Assembly (NCBI RefSeq): GCF_964204865.1
Contig: NC_135250.1
Location: 23,613,395-23,677,394, forward strand
Direction of reading: 5' to 3'
DNA length: 64,000 nucleotides
Source of the DNA: Styela clava
Taxonomy: Eukaryota; Chordata; Ascidiacea; Stolidobranchia; Styelidae
A program made the translations under genes and the position numbers. Positions 50,105 to 63,691 of this stretch are shown one piece after another. The notes below the pieces were generated by a model that worked only from the letters and a program-made list of their open reading frames with translations, had not been told where the DNA came from and did not search any database. The first letter of the stretch is position 1; each line of letters opens with the position of its first letter.

Positions 50105-50120
50105 CATATAATATATATAG
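50105..50120 (-). promoter_or_regulatory. Possible TATA box of COX copy 3
   Basis: CTATATATATTATATG on the minus strand lies 36 to 50 bases before the first in-frame ATG of COX copy 3. This resembles the arrangement at copy 1. If used, the leader would be very short and might favour the second ATG at 50057. Confidence 0.4.
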
Positions 50121-53100
50121 AGTGTTATATCGTTATGAATTAGCAGAAAACGATCGAGTATGACGATAATGTGGCGAAAATGGGGGTTTATACATTTCAG
50201 GGATTTCTCAAGTACATGAAACTTTGATATGTTAAACCAATAATATCTAAATAAAACTGATCGCGGACCTGATTTGAAAGGTTACAATAAAGGTCAATTG
50301 TAGCAATATTAAATATCTGTCTTCTCGTTAATCTGTGCTGATTTTAACCTTTAACTTTGACTTTGAAATACTTTAGCTTATCCTGTCTGTTAGATACCAA
50401 ATACCATATCGTAGTCGTGATTATTTTCAATCATATGTCGTGCTATTTTATGAATCAATTTAAAATACGAAGTTGTAGGATTGCTTATTCTTGACTTAAC
50501 TTGGCAAGCGTTTATAGGAAACTATAAACTATTTGTTATAAACTGCTACCATACTCTATTCTATACTAAAAAGCGCATATGTTTCAAAGTCAACAACTCG
50601 ACATTAAATGCCTATTTCAAATTGATCGTTGGCAGTTATGTGAAAGAATTATCGTTTTCGACAGACATAATAACCTAACCTAAAATTGATTCAAGTCTGT
50701 GAAAGTAGATGAGTACTTCTGATAAAGAGAGTTAGAATCGATTATGGTGTTGAGACCGATATTTGGTTGATACTTGGCAACTATTGAAAATCCTGCTTGA
50801 GTAGTTTTAATCAAATGTGAGTATTATTATCACAGTATTATTAACTGCAGGACAAAACCAACACCGTACCCGGCGGCTTGCTTTTAAATTTGAATAGCAA
50901 TTTGACTCAATCTCAATTACACCCACGAAAGAATTTTTCTAATGTTAGGCAATTCAGGAATTCAGGATTCTTATTAAAACGTTCCCTCTAATAGGTAACC
51001 GCTATTTAATAACAAATAAATAAATACATCATTGCTCAAGGCGTAAAATTTGAACAACAAATAAAATATTATATATTGGTCAGTTTGTAACAAACTTTAT
51101 AATATGTTCCCATGTCAGAAACTTCACTCTTTTTTTTAACCAAAAGTACTTCTAAACAAATAGTATTTATATTTTTAAACTGATTAGTTAGGTACCTCAG
51201 ACAATTTCAATGTCGCCTCTATAAATTAATATTTAGCTGACCAATGTTGTATGGAACATACTCCCCTTCATTTCAAAATTTATCCGGCTCGAAATGCGAC
51301 AAAATTATTCATATACGATAAAAAAGTTTTAAAACCAGACAGCAGTAATAATTTTCGTGCTAAGGTCATATACACATTAGTCGCTTCTTAAATGCGTAAC
51401 GCCCGATATCGATATTAGCTCACATTATTTTGTCTACTACGTTATAGCGGTTTCACTGTCTCGAACATCTGAAGATAACATCTATGTAATACGTCTTTAT
51501 GTAATGAAGAAATGCGCAACGTTTTGACAAAACAAAATATTAGGAATCGCTATTCTTAGCAATTAATATACCAAAATATCGATTTTACAGAATCTGAACT
51601 TTCTCGACAAGTATCAGACGACCGTTCTACGACGTGGCTCTGTGTAGCCCACATTCATAAAAATATGGGTAACAGCTGGATAATTCGATAAACAAGGTTG
51701 AAAGTTTACAACGTGGTCCAGTATATCATCCCAAACCTAAATTATACCTAAGAGAAATCTAAAATCATTTCGACTTTGCTAAATTATAGATATTTCGATT
51801 CTTTCAGATATGATAGATTTTACCTGCCTCTATACGAGTAAACGATACAGTAATTTAAAAAAAAAGAACTTTTCTTAGATATAAACTACATTCCTGTCGC
51901 TCTGCCGTGGTTATAGCTCGCGAAGGCGAAGCTTCAATTTCCTACAACTCATTATTACAATAGATTCATATTTTTAGTCTGCCGCCTCGACTGCATGGTG
52001 CGTAGTTAATTTATAGGCGGAAATGGTTCAGTTCAATTGATTAGACGTTTTAAATCATCGTACGTGACTCGAAGCTTCACGAAGAAGGACGCAGGAGAGC
52101 ATTGTGATATGGAACAAGAAAGCAATGCTCAAATATATAAATACGAAGGCTTAATGAGTACCACAAAGTCAACAAAATTCTAACCCGGAATTAAATTTTT
52201 TTTACCGATTGTCATATGAAAGTGTGCCCGTAAATTATATAAGAATAGCAAAATTTGAGGTAACATATCGGCTCCGTGGTAAGAAATTAAAAAATATATA
52301 TAAAAGCCATATCCTGTTAGCGAAAAAAAAAATCTTTAGCCACTGAAAATTTAAAAGCAATTGTTCCTAAAGTTAAGGAGAAAATTCTCTCATAACAACA
52401 TTAACGAGAACGAGAATGAAAAGGATTCTAGCAGCATAATAACAGAACGATCCATATGTACATTTCGTTTCTAATAAAGTAATACCCTTTTAGCGCCTTT
52501 TCTATCTCCGAGCACTGAAAATTGAAATTGATTAGTTCCTTAGAAAGAGAAAAGCGATTTCATAAACCCAACTACAAAAACAATAATTTAGCTGAATAAT
52601 CCAGAAATTCACTCTGTGTCCAACAATGAATTCTAACTCTCTTTTCGCTTTTAAATTGTCCTTAAATTAGAGCACTAATTCTACTACATTTTCTGCTACT
52701 TAGTAAAAGTTTCTCGAATAAAAGCACCACGGTGTTACATTGGAATATATATATTTCTAAAATGAGTGGTGAAAAATTTAGTTTTTTCTTACAAATACTG
52801 AAAGTTACTTTTTTCTCCCAGCACATCAAATTGAAACAAAATGTTTTCTATTCAGCTACAGATGACTTAATGAATGTGAGAGAATATATTATGCTCTACG
52901 TTAGATGCGTCTGTAAGTTATTACACGTCGAGTTTCATAGTGAAATCTTTACGACGCTACAAGACTTCAGCCAAATATGTGTGAGTAAACGCATTAGTAA
53001 GTAAACGCAATAAACGGACTAGCCTCTTTATTACAGTATAACGTACTGTATATATAGTTCATAACAATTGCAAATGAAAACTAAACATCTGCATTATTTT

Positions 53101-53446
53101 TACTGCAAGAGTAGACAACAATCGCGCATTGAATGAACGTGGGCCCGGTTTCGAATATATATATTTGATAACAAGTTGAAATCCGTATTATATTGTTTTT
53201 ACGTCTAGACTGTTACAATCAATAAATCATAATAGGTGAAAATGGATTGATCATACGAGTACCGTGAAGAAAATTTGACTGTGTAAAAAAGCAGTGAGTT
53301 TCTCTACAGTTTTACAGTAAAATTTAAATCTTTCAATACACCTGTACAATGTATGTATCATTCCAGGCATTTTTCGAAAAATACTCAAAATAAAATGAAT
53401 ATGAATGAGCAAAAATTGATACTGTACAATGTGCATTCATTCTACT

Positions 53447-53452
53447 TTTATT
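53447..53452 (-). other. Candidate poly(A) signal of the receptor phosphatase
   Basis: AATAAA on the minus strand about 240 bases after the tentative stop at 53691. Use is not proven. Confidence 0.35.
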
Positions 53453-53690
53453 CAAAAATCTAAAAATAAAAAAAAGTCATTAGAAAATCATCTTAGGCAG
53501 TTTATGCAAGCATTCTAACTACTACGTGTGCAAAGAGCCATCAAATTTTCGAATATGTACAAATATGTGAAAGCCTAAAGTAAAACGGCAATGTTCCGAA
53601 AGTAAAATTTTCATCCATCATATAACACCTGAAATCTGTTTTACACAAATTGGGACCCTGACACGAATGCAGACTTTGAAAATTTTGGCG

Positions 53691-56600
53691 CTAATCAAAA
53701 CATTGTGGTTTCTTCTCCGTCACCTAGAAAATATAAACCCAGTAGGTATCATATGAATTTTTTGTTATAAATAATATTATGAAGAAGTTTAAAATAGTAT
53801 TGAAAATAAATTATAGAACAGGTCGACATTAACTACATGTTTACGTTATGCAATTTTATGCAATACAAATAGCAAATCATTTTAACTCGGAATAAATGAG
53901 ATACATTCACACATAAACATTTATATGAAGCTCGATCATTGTATAGTATATCTGTGACCTATTTCTGCCTTTGAAACCTATGTGTGGTCTATTTGTGACC
54001 TATTTTCTGCCTTTAAGATGTGGCAGTTATGACCCTATACGACGTATGATTTCGTATTATAGTCTCAAAAGCACGGATACTGCATAATGGGCTCACCAGT
54101 GGGAGATCTCACAGAAGACTTTTCCGAAGATACGCTTGTCAAAACGTACGCCAGACAACGATGCAGAAATGAATATTCAGCCTGTTGTAAAAAATATTCA
54201 TTTTTTGAATAAAGTACAAAATAGCGTAACATCGTACGAATTTTGACATTTGCCTGTGTGAAAATTGTCGTGTGACATATTCAAAAACTTGAATTTATTT
54301 AGGAATATGAAAAATATAATGTAGATCAGTTGCGGTTCCCTAATTTCAATCGGTTCAACACCCCATGTGAAAAAGTCACAGCATGAGACAATAAACCTGC
54401 AACTTACAGCCGTTTGAATCATATATGGACGATAATTTCTGAGATCAGCTACAACTCCACACGGATCGATGTTGATTTCTTTGTCAATAGTGTCCATTAT
54501 GATGTCCAATGCAATAAATACCGCTGTGCGCCCCGATCCAGTACTAGATAAATAGGAAATTTTATTTGATATATTACGCAGTTATAACACAAGAAAAGCT
54601 CCTGTTGTAGTAATCGATGTTCTCCCCATGTATCGGAATTGTTTATTTTCATAACAATTACCGATCACGGATAAATTAACTGCGATGTAACAATTGTTAT
54701 ATGTGCAGCCTCTCAGATACTAATTTCACACTAACAGGTTTCAACGTCAGATAAAAACAAATTAGACATTACCATTTAGCCATGGGCTAGTTACCAATTA
54801 TATATAATACATTGGTGACGTGAGCTTATTTTGTTTACATATATAACGAAGTTCTAAAAATGTAACTTATCAAACCAAAACCAAGTTGAAAAGTCTGATT
54901 CAACTTATGTTAAGGTACTCCTGAAGTATGCGCACCAAGATGTCGCACAACCTGAACCCTAACATGGTACACAACCTGAGTTCATATTTTAAATCATCGA
55001 TAATTCAAAAGCAATAGTTACCTGCACATGACGACTGTAGGGCTATCACCCACTGGCTTCCCCATACGAAACGTTTGCAGAAACCTCACGAGCGGTTGGG
55101 GATTGTCTGGCACTCCTCTTACTGGCCACATTGTGAAGTGATATTGGGTCAATTGTCGTCTTTTTTCTCTCTGACAAGAATTGAGAATTAAATAAAGTTA
55201 AAGTAACTAATAAGTTTCACATCTGGAGGCTCGTAAGTGAAGGAAACTTAACATGGCGCTTCGCTAGGATTTTGACAATACGGCTCGTTTTCGGTAATCA
55301 ACAGTGCGTAAGAATTCATTATTGCACACGAAGTGTACATATGTATCGTTTTTCCAAATTTTAAATTTTAGTACCTAAATATGGCTGGAGTCGCTATAAG
55401 GTTATTAGTTTTATATTTTTTGCCAATTCTTACAACCCGTTCCGAATTAAAGCCACAGCTACAGGATATCCATATCTATATAGGTATAAATATTATGTAT
55501 CCAATACCTTTGAAATTGTAAAGTTTCTGATCGTCCATTCGGGTTGTCTTTCTTCATGCAACGACTGTACAGACAAGTTGCCATAATATGTTGTCTGCGA
55601 AGTATTCGGCCAGTACTTTGTACAATGATCCTGTAACGAATTATTTCAAATAAAAATTCGAAAGTATTATCTTAATTTGAATATAAATAAAAATAACATA
55701 ATCTCTTTCCACGAAGTATACTGGACACTATCTCAGTCACGCATCCTTGTGGCAACAGCCACATACGGATCCGGAATAAAAAGTAAACAAGGAGGAAGGA
55801 CCTGCAGTTCAATACACAATACCCCTAGTACACCCCTTAATTTGAATAGGTTACAAATTTTACGTTTCCTTCGAGGTCCACATTTCCAAGCATTATTATT
55901 CTTTTTGCTCCTGTTTCCCAGATCATTCTCCACAAATCATTCTTGGTATGTCCGAGTGGGGACTGAGTAGCAATGTATTGTTCCGGTGTACTTGAACCCT
56001 ATAATTAGGTATTTTGAAAATATAGGTAAAAACCGAATGTATAGAAAAGTCCAATTAAAAGATCCGTTGTATCTATAAGGGCGTTCGTCAGACGCACAAG
56101 CATGCAATCAGGCTGTTTACAAACAGAGCACCTCAATTTATGTCTCTTCTTCATAACCACATCGGCTACGCACAATGAAATTATTGCTTACGGCTTTTGC
56201 CTTGATTTTTGTATGTACTTTAAATTGCAAATTTTACCAATTGGTACACTTTCACTACGTAGCAATAGCAAATTGAACGTAGGCTTATGCTAGTGTTACA
56301 AGAGCATATTGATATATATTTGTCAACAACAACACAACACAGTTGCTTTTAAGTTCATACTCACGGGAATATAACTTGCGTTGATGTATCCAGAACTTTC
56401 TGTCGATCCCAGATTTTCAATTTTCACTCTGTAATGATCGTCTGAAAAGAATATAGAATGTTTCAATTGAACGATTCTTATTTAGGCTAATTTCTGGAAG
56501 AAATGAGCAAAAATGATAACGTATTAGTTACGTATAACGTATTAATTTATACAGTTATTGGAAATACCTCAACGTATATTCAGAGATTTATTACAAGAAC

Positions 56601-59600
56601 ACGAGACAGAGTTACCAATAGTAAAATATAAGATTTTTTCGAAACTTCTTCGAACACAATTTGCTATGTTTAAAGGCCCTGCTCGAAACACTCACTATGT
56701 TCGATTTAATTATTTTCAACACTAACTTGGATTAACGTTACGAATAAAACTCGTCATTAACCACTATAATTCCTTATAGTCTCGATAGCTCTTGGCCCTT
56801 TATTGATCGTCGGTAACATTACTCATCCTATTTTGCGTCTGAGTGACTGCGTATGCTCTTTGTGAGCGATTTGAGCACGTTTTCGTTGGAAAAATATGTT
56901 TCTGTTTCGACTAGAGAAATTGCATTGGAACTTCTACTTACATGGTATAATCTCAGCAAATCTATTCTTCGATTTGTTACACGCCTGACTGCCAATGGTT
57001 TTTGGTCCAAACGGTGTGACCGATTCAATTTCTTCAAATTCTGAGGCAAATCCTTTATCATTGTGAGCAGACATTCTTGTCACGTGATTGGGAAAGTGTG
57101 CTTTCGACACTGGCCTGTTGAAACGTAAATAGGGATTTTTTTCTGTCTCACTCTCTTTATATATATAAATATATACTTGATCGCGAAAAGTTCGAAGGTT
57201 GTATTAAAAAGATATAACTGACAAGGTAAATATTATTTCCAATATATAAAAATATAATTCACGATCACTCACATTACTTCTTATATTGTACTGACAATTT
57301 TATATTTCTGTTTTCATTTAGTTATTCATTCTAGACTCAGGAAATATTCACGTAGAATAAAAAAAAAATACCATGAAATAATCATTTTTGATATCGTTAT
57401 CTGGGGCCTTTCTGGGCACTTTTTTTAAAATAATCCAAGAATAATTTTGTACACCTCAAAATTACACGAATTGACCAATCCAAACAGTTGCTTCAAACAA
57501 AAACATAAATTCAATGATATGCACATTTTATATATTGACGTACAATCTATTACGAACCGTGTTATTGACTTCTTTCCTTTGACATTGGTCGGTTCCATCA
57601 CAAAGGACATATTGTGAGGAGAAGCAGGTAAAGATGAAGTTGCTCGTTTATTTAATGATCCTGATGATCGATCACTTCTTTGAGATTCGTTCAGACTTTG
57701 CTGGGTCAATCTTTTCCTGGCAATCAGAGAAGGATATGATTGGATTCAAAAAAATTAAAACATGTACGGGGTTCTTGCAATATCTCGTTTGACATTTTCT
57801 TATTCACAATATAGGCTACCTAATTCTTCACATTTTTGGAAAGTGATTTTTAATGAAAACTACAAAATATGGCAAAGTGGAAGTTCATATTTAGCTAGAC
57901 CGACATGTAGGCCTTTCAACCAGGGGCAGGACCAGCACACTGAAGAACTGTGGACCGGTTCAAAACTGAATTTTTTGAAGGGTGGCGTTCTGAAGATCTT
58001 TAGCACTGAAATCAGCGTCGAATAACGTTACAAAATTGTTTCCAAGCATTTAACATAAAATTATACAACGATTATATATGTACATTGCAATATAATTACA
58101 CTTAATGCCTGAACTCATATGAACACATATCAATCTATGTGCTTTAGGAGAAGAATTTCTACATACCTTATCACACAAACCAGTATGATTACAAATATAA
58201 CAAAAACTACTATTCCAACGACAAGTCCAACAATCAGATACATATTTGCTTCCAGAAATGATGAACGAGTACGAACGGGATCGGAAAACTCTGTTTCTGT
58301 ATATTCTCCATTTGTGGTCGTGCCTCTTAGTTTGAGTCTAAAATGAATAATTAATGTTACAAAGGTAGGAAGTTTCTCATTTTATTTAATACGCGAATTT
58401 ATGAATCATGAAGTTATTAAGTTGAGTTTAAGACCTGACCTTAAGATTTACTTTGAGTTAACGTAGCAATCGCAAATGCTACCTTATTCGTGGCCACAGA
58501 AAACAGCTCCGCGGCTAACTGGAGGCTGAGGACCAGTTTCACAAACGCCGGTCTAAGCCGTTTATATTTCGTGTAAAATATAACATCAAATTCACTATAT
58601 ACCTGTACGGTGTGTTGGATTTCAGTGGACCGTTACAATACGGTTTCTTCGTTGTTTCACAAGTTTGATCATTACCTAACACAAATTTTGGAGCCTCGGC
58701 TATCGAACGTCGTTTTCTGGTTGACTTCGAGATTTGACCATCTGCATATGAACAAAAAACACACTTTTTTCAGACGTAATTTGATTTGATAATACTACCC
58801 AGAGCACTGTAGTTGGAGTGGAAGTTTGACATGTTGTTATTGAAGCCGGAGCCGCATGTTTGAACTTCTCAGGATCGGGAGTCAAAATTATCAATGCCGT
58901 CTAGTCAAAATTTCAGACTGTGAGTAATGATAAACAAGTCAAAATTTTCCACAGACACCCCAAAGCAACAAGTTTTCTAAGCGTTCCTAGGGAAGGGTTG
59001 CATGCGCCAAAGCTTTGTCATAAAAATTTGATTTTGAATCTGGAGCCAAAGTCAAAATTCATATTTGTTTTCAACTTGGAGTTGTGTAGTTGTCACACTT
59101 ACCAGGACTACAAAACTCAACAGGATTGCTGGTGGCTCTAACCATATAGGGAGGAGACGGTTTCATATAGTAAGCTTCAAACCAATGTGTTGGATCTTTG
59201 TCTATTTTGTCTGAATAAGACATTTAAAGGATTAAGCACAAACACACACTTTTGAAAAGTACAAAAACAAGTTATTGATGTTCTTTGATATATTTTGCAA
59301 ATAATTTCGATAATTTTTTTTCTAGATATATGACCATTTTAAAAAGTTTGCAATGTAATGCAATTTTACTTACATTTTCAATATTTATCTGAAATCATAA
59401 TGCAATATGGGAATGCATTCATTATTAACAATCCAGTATGCTAGTGTCCAATTTCACAAACATATAACACAAAAACTAAGAACATAACACACTTTCATTC
59501 AGCCTACCTTCATCTTCGGCAACAATTACAGTGATGTTTTCTAAAGGTCCATTTTCATCCGAAAACACTCCACAAATATCAACAAGTAGCTTTGACGAAG

Positions 59601-62600
59601 CGGCTTTATTTTCCTCCCCAAATGACGTAATCACTAGAGTAACGTTGGGAACCGGTGGTGCTATAAAGTAAATCACAACTCATTGTTAAATTATTTTAGT
59701 GTTCAAAAAAACACATTTTACCAATATAAGAACTTACAATTTACGGGTAGAAGAATCGGGCTTGACCAGACAGACCATGGTCCAGTTCCTTCTTGAGTCG
59801 CAGAATTCATTCGGAAATAATAATTCCGGCCACCGAGAAGACCAGTCACAATCATCCAGTGTGGAGATGTGTTAGTAACTGGTTCTCCCGTATAAGGGAG
59901 ATCCGCATCAAGAATGTGAATTGTCATGTTATGATTAGCCTGTTTGAATTCAAACAAAAAATGTAAAGACATTATAGGAAATTGTGTAATTACATGTCGG
60001 TACATACTTTTTCACTTTTGTATTGCAGATTGTATTCGTAAATTGCTCCGTTTGGATCTCCGGGCGGCAGAAATTCAACGAGTACTGTTGATGTGTTACC
60101 GTCAGTGGTATTCACTCGCAACAAGACAGGGGGATCAGAAGGTGCTAGAATTCAATAATAATTATTAATTTTATGCAACAAATTCATTTAGAGGATATTC
60201 ACAAATGGAAGAAAGATTATGGGAAGTAATTTTTCGTTTAATGGTGACAAATGTCTGAAAAGGGCTCATTTCGCATTCGTGTTTGTTTTACAGTACGGCA
60301 TAGTGGCCGTATGACGCTAAAATACTTTAACTACTTGCTATGTGTACACATAAGAGTATGGGATGGCATTCCCTTCATACACCGAGTTGAACGTCAAGTC
60401 GAGCCACGGATTACTCTAGTTTTGATTCCGATGTCGATTCAATTACTCAGATGAGTTTCGTTGACGATGAGCTGAGTCATTTCATTCAGATGACTTTGAG
60501 TCTAGCTAGAGTTAATGATTCGAGTTTCCCCAACACTTACCGTCTTCGTCCGTTCTAATCATTGTGTTGCCTGAGCTCAGTTTCCCAGCAGATGTAATTG
60601 CAGATACAGACACAGCATATCTGGTATCTTTGTCCAAATCAGCGACTGTGACCTCTGAAATTTCCGACGGATATTCGTCGCTTTCTTTTATCTATGCGAT
60701 ACAATTGGAAAATATGAAATTTGTTTTTGTTAGGTATACAAAAGGAGGTATATTATGAATTTGGTTTCTTCTGTCTGCTTTTAGTAGTTTTTTAAAACTG
60801 TAATTTTCATAATTAGGTACACGAGTTTTGCTGTCACATTCTCTATCTTTGACATAGGGCTAGAATGACATAGTATATTAGCCCATCTCTTATCCAGTTC
60901 CTGAGATTTTAGGTACTTTTAAAAAATGTTCGATTATGCAAATATCTTACAGTTTTTTCTCCAAGTTTCACAACAATTTGGTAAGTAGTTGGTCCAGCCA
61001 GCACCAGTGGTTCTGTCCACGTTACATTTATTGCAGTCGAAGAAATTGCATGACCTTTGACATTACGAGGTGGGTATGATGGTGCTGAAAACAATGTTAC
61101 TAAACTTTTATTTTTGGCTAAAATAAATAAGTTCATAAAAAATGAATGATGGAAAATAATAGTTTATTGAGAATGTTTAAGCAATGAGAACTTGGTGAAC
61201 GATGATGACTTTTATATCCACCAGCTGCATGAGAAACAAGTTCATCCAAAACATCTTATTCTATATTCAGTTTTTCTCTATTATATCGAATCTCAATATT
61301 AATATTAGTAATTAAAGTTTTTTATATCACTAATGAATACTATACTATATCATTTCTCAAACAAAAATACCTGTTGATGAAATTTGTGATATACTAGTGT
61401 ACTTTTTAAATTTATATACCGTAGTTATACTATGAATAATGAAAAAGAAAAGAATAGAAAAGGCAACGTATTATGGTACTACGTTTCTGTATCTACGAGA
61501 CAAAACTATTATTGTTTATTCACAAATACATTACTACAACAAAAAATGTACTTTACTTACTTCCCGTTATGATAATGAATTTTAAAGCAAACATCTTTGG
61601 AGATTTCACAACTAACTTCAAAATAGAATTAAAGGGTATTTCACAATTCAAAAATTCCATTTTTTTATGTTACCTCCCACTAATGTTTTAAAAGTGCGTT
61701 TAAGACCAACTTTGCCCAGACCGGCACCAGTGACAGCTGCCACGCTGACAGTATATATAGAGTAATTTTCCAGGTAGAATATTGTTTTTGTTGTTTCTGC
61801 CGACTTCAGTTTGCACACCTTAATAGAAATATAATAGAATACCTTTTGTGTATTATTGCTGTTACTTCTTCGTTCTATGTAATCCCACAAACTTTGCTGA
61901 AGTAACTTAAGACGTCGACTATATTCTGTACAATTTCCGAGATAAATTTTAGGGTTTGGTATGTTTTTCAAGCAGATATTTATAAACTGAGAATGTACAG
62001 TTGACAAAAATGAAACGCATACAAATGGACAGATCGCCGTATATCCGAACGAAAAATCCAAAAGAATAATTGGTCAAAAATCCAATGTATGATATGCAAA
62101 TCCTAATAAGCATACTGGACCTCATATATTTATAAACTGGTATGCTACATTCATTGAAACTTTAGTAAAAATTCTGTTGAAAATTGAACCTCTTTCATAC
62201 CTCTCTGTCAGACACTGTTACCACCGATCCCAAGTTTTTCCAACAGTAATGCGGCGGTCGGTATAAAACAGCATAATGCAAAAGTTGACCATTGAACTGA
62301 TCCGGTTCCATCCAGTTCACTGATAGTGATGTGCTTGTTTTATTTGTAGTATGAATTGCTTTGGGTGGATCCGCAACTGAAATTTTAAATATGTTCAATG
62401 ATTCTGTAGTAGTAGTAAAATCAACATGAACACATTGAAATAAAAACTAAAAAAGATTTTATATCACAACTAGTTTTGTCTTACATCCTTCGCCAGTTCT
62501 AACACGACATGACGCTGGTTCCCCAATTCCTGGCTTCGTTTCAGCTTGTAATTCAAATATGTAATACGAAAAAGGAAGCAATCCCGTTGCAATGTACGAA

Positions 62601-63691
62601 TCTTCATCTCCATTTGTAACGTTATTTATTTTATCTGATGGTTTTGCTTCCAGATAATATTTTATTTTGTAAGAAATTATATTTCCATTCGGATTATTCG
62701 GAGGTTGCCAAGTCAAGATGATGTTGTTTTGATTCAAGGGATTACATTCGAGTATTGGTGCAGCGGGCACTGGAATAAAAAAGAACAATAAAACAATTGA
62801 TCTGAGATAAGTTAAAGTCCCATAATATTAAACAATTTATAAATTGCCACCACCTTTCAACCTTAATATATATACATATATATATGCAAGAAATTTGGTT
62901 TGTTGAAGACTGCGATTAGACCGATATTGTATAAAACAAGGATACTAATTACATTGTACAAATGTGTCAAATAGACTCTTTAGTTGATATCAAAAAGCCT
63001 TATAAGTCGTGAAATCGTTGTTGAAAATGACTCCACTGTATATTAAATAATACTAACCGTCCTCAAGAGTTGTGAAAAATTCCGGAAGACTGTGAATTGG
63101 GCCAACTCCAGCCGAGTTAGTGCTGAAAATAATTAGCTTATACGTCGTGAAAGCTCGCAAATTTTCAAGTGTATAGTGGGTTTCGGGTGTTGGCAAAATA
63201 ACAAATTTTTCCGTTTCATGATCTACTTTATTGTCGTCTGCAATTTCGTAATACACTATTTTGTATGTTACTATTCGTCCATTTGGCTTTGCCGGAGGAT
63301 TCCAAGTTATACTTGCTTCATTTGACGTGATTGTGGCAATCTGAAAAAAAAGGAATATGAACACTCGAAAAATATTACACTCGAAAAAATTATTCAAGAT
63401 GATATTGTTTCAATAGTTCGATAGTAAATGCGACCAAATCACAATATAATGATATATATATATTGAATTAACAGTGTTTTTTTTATTATATAATACGAGT
63501 CAAAATTTAGAATTCTACTTCAACATTGGTCGCAAAATCTTCTGGTAGTCCTTCTGATGTTGTAAATTGAACTGATTCCTTTGGGCCTGTTCCGACTTTA
63601 GTCTTAGGAGCTACAAATGCAACGTATGATGTGTGCGGTAGCAAATTTTTAACAGTGAATTCATATCTCGAAGTTGGTTCTGGTGTCTCAG
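53691..63691 (-). CDS. Receptor-type tyrosine phosphatase with FN3 repeats and a degenerate catalytic domain (5' partial)
   Basis: Exons: 63691-63519, 63340-63058, 62769-62485, 62376-62201, 61818-61674, 61084-60951, 60691-60541, 60144-60008, 59939-59738, 59660-59508, 59210-59103, 58741-58603, 58337-58167, 57716-57558, 57114-56942, 56441-56365, 55998-55864, 55630-55508, 55170-55022, 54543-54408 and, tentatively, 53723-53691. All phases agree; about 1079 aa in the window. Five to six fibronectin III domains are followed by a membrane-proximal domain with a furin-type RKRR site, the CNGPL...YRLKLRG motif, one transmembrane helix (MYLIVGLVVGIVVFVIFVII), a Ser-rich juxtamembrane segment and one phosphatase domain. 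Motifs: KNRF, INASYI, YIATQSPL, WRMIWE, KYWP. The WPD loop reads WPV and the signature reads MCSTGSGRT instead of HCSAGxGRT. The nearest type is R3 (PTPRB/PTPRJ-like), to which a single domain points. The 5' end lies beyond the window. Confidence 0.92.
54914..54980. mobile_element. Family M MITE, truncated, in an intron of the receptor phosphatase
   Basis: GGTACTCCTGAAGTATGCGCACC then AAGATGTCGCACAACCTGAACC; the right half is missing. Confidence 0.7.

Larger units (their letters stand above)
50070..53690. other. Intergenic region between COX copy 3 and the receptor phosphatase
   Basis: No supported gene. I searched the minus strand for further phosphatase exons (the end of the first domain or a second domain) and found none that I could recognise. 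A 90-aa open frame on the plus strand at 52732-53004 has no recognisable motif. Parts near 52110-52560 resemble DNA near 22060-22460 and 47780-48060, indicating a diverged dispersed repeat. Confidence 0.5.

Noticed and set aside
52732-53004. 90-aa open frame on the plus strand in the gap after COX copy 3
   Set aside because: No motif, no supporting splice or promoter signals, and an amino acid composition typical of AT-rich random frames.
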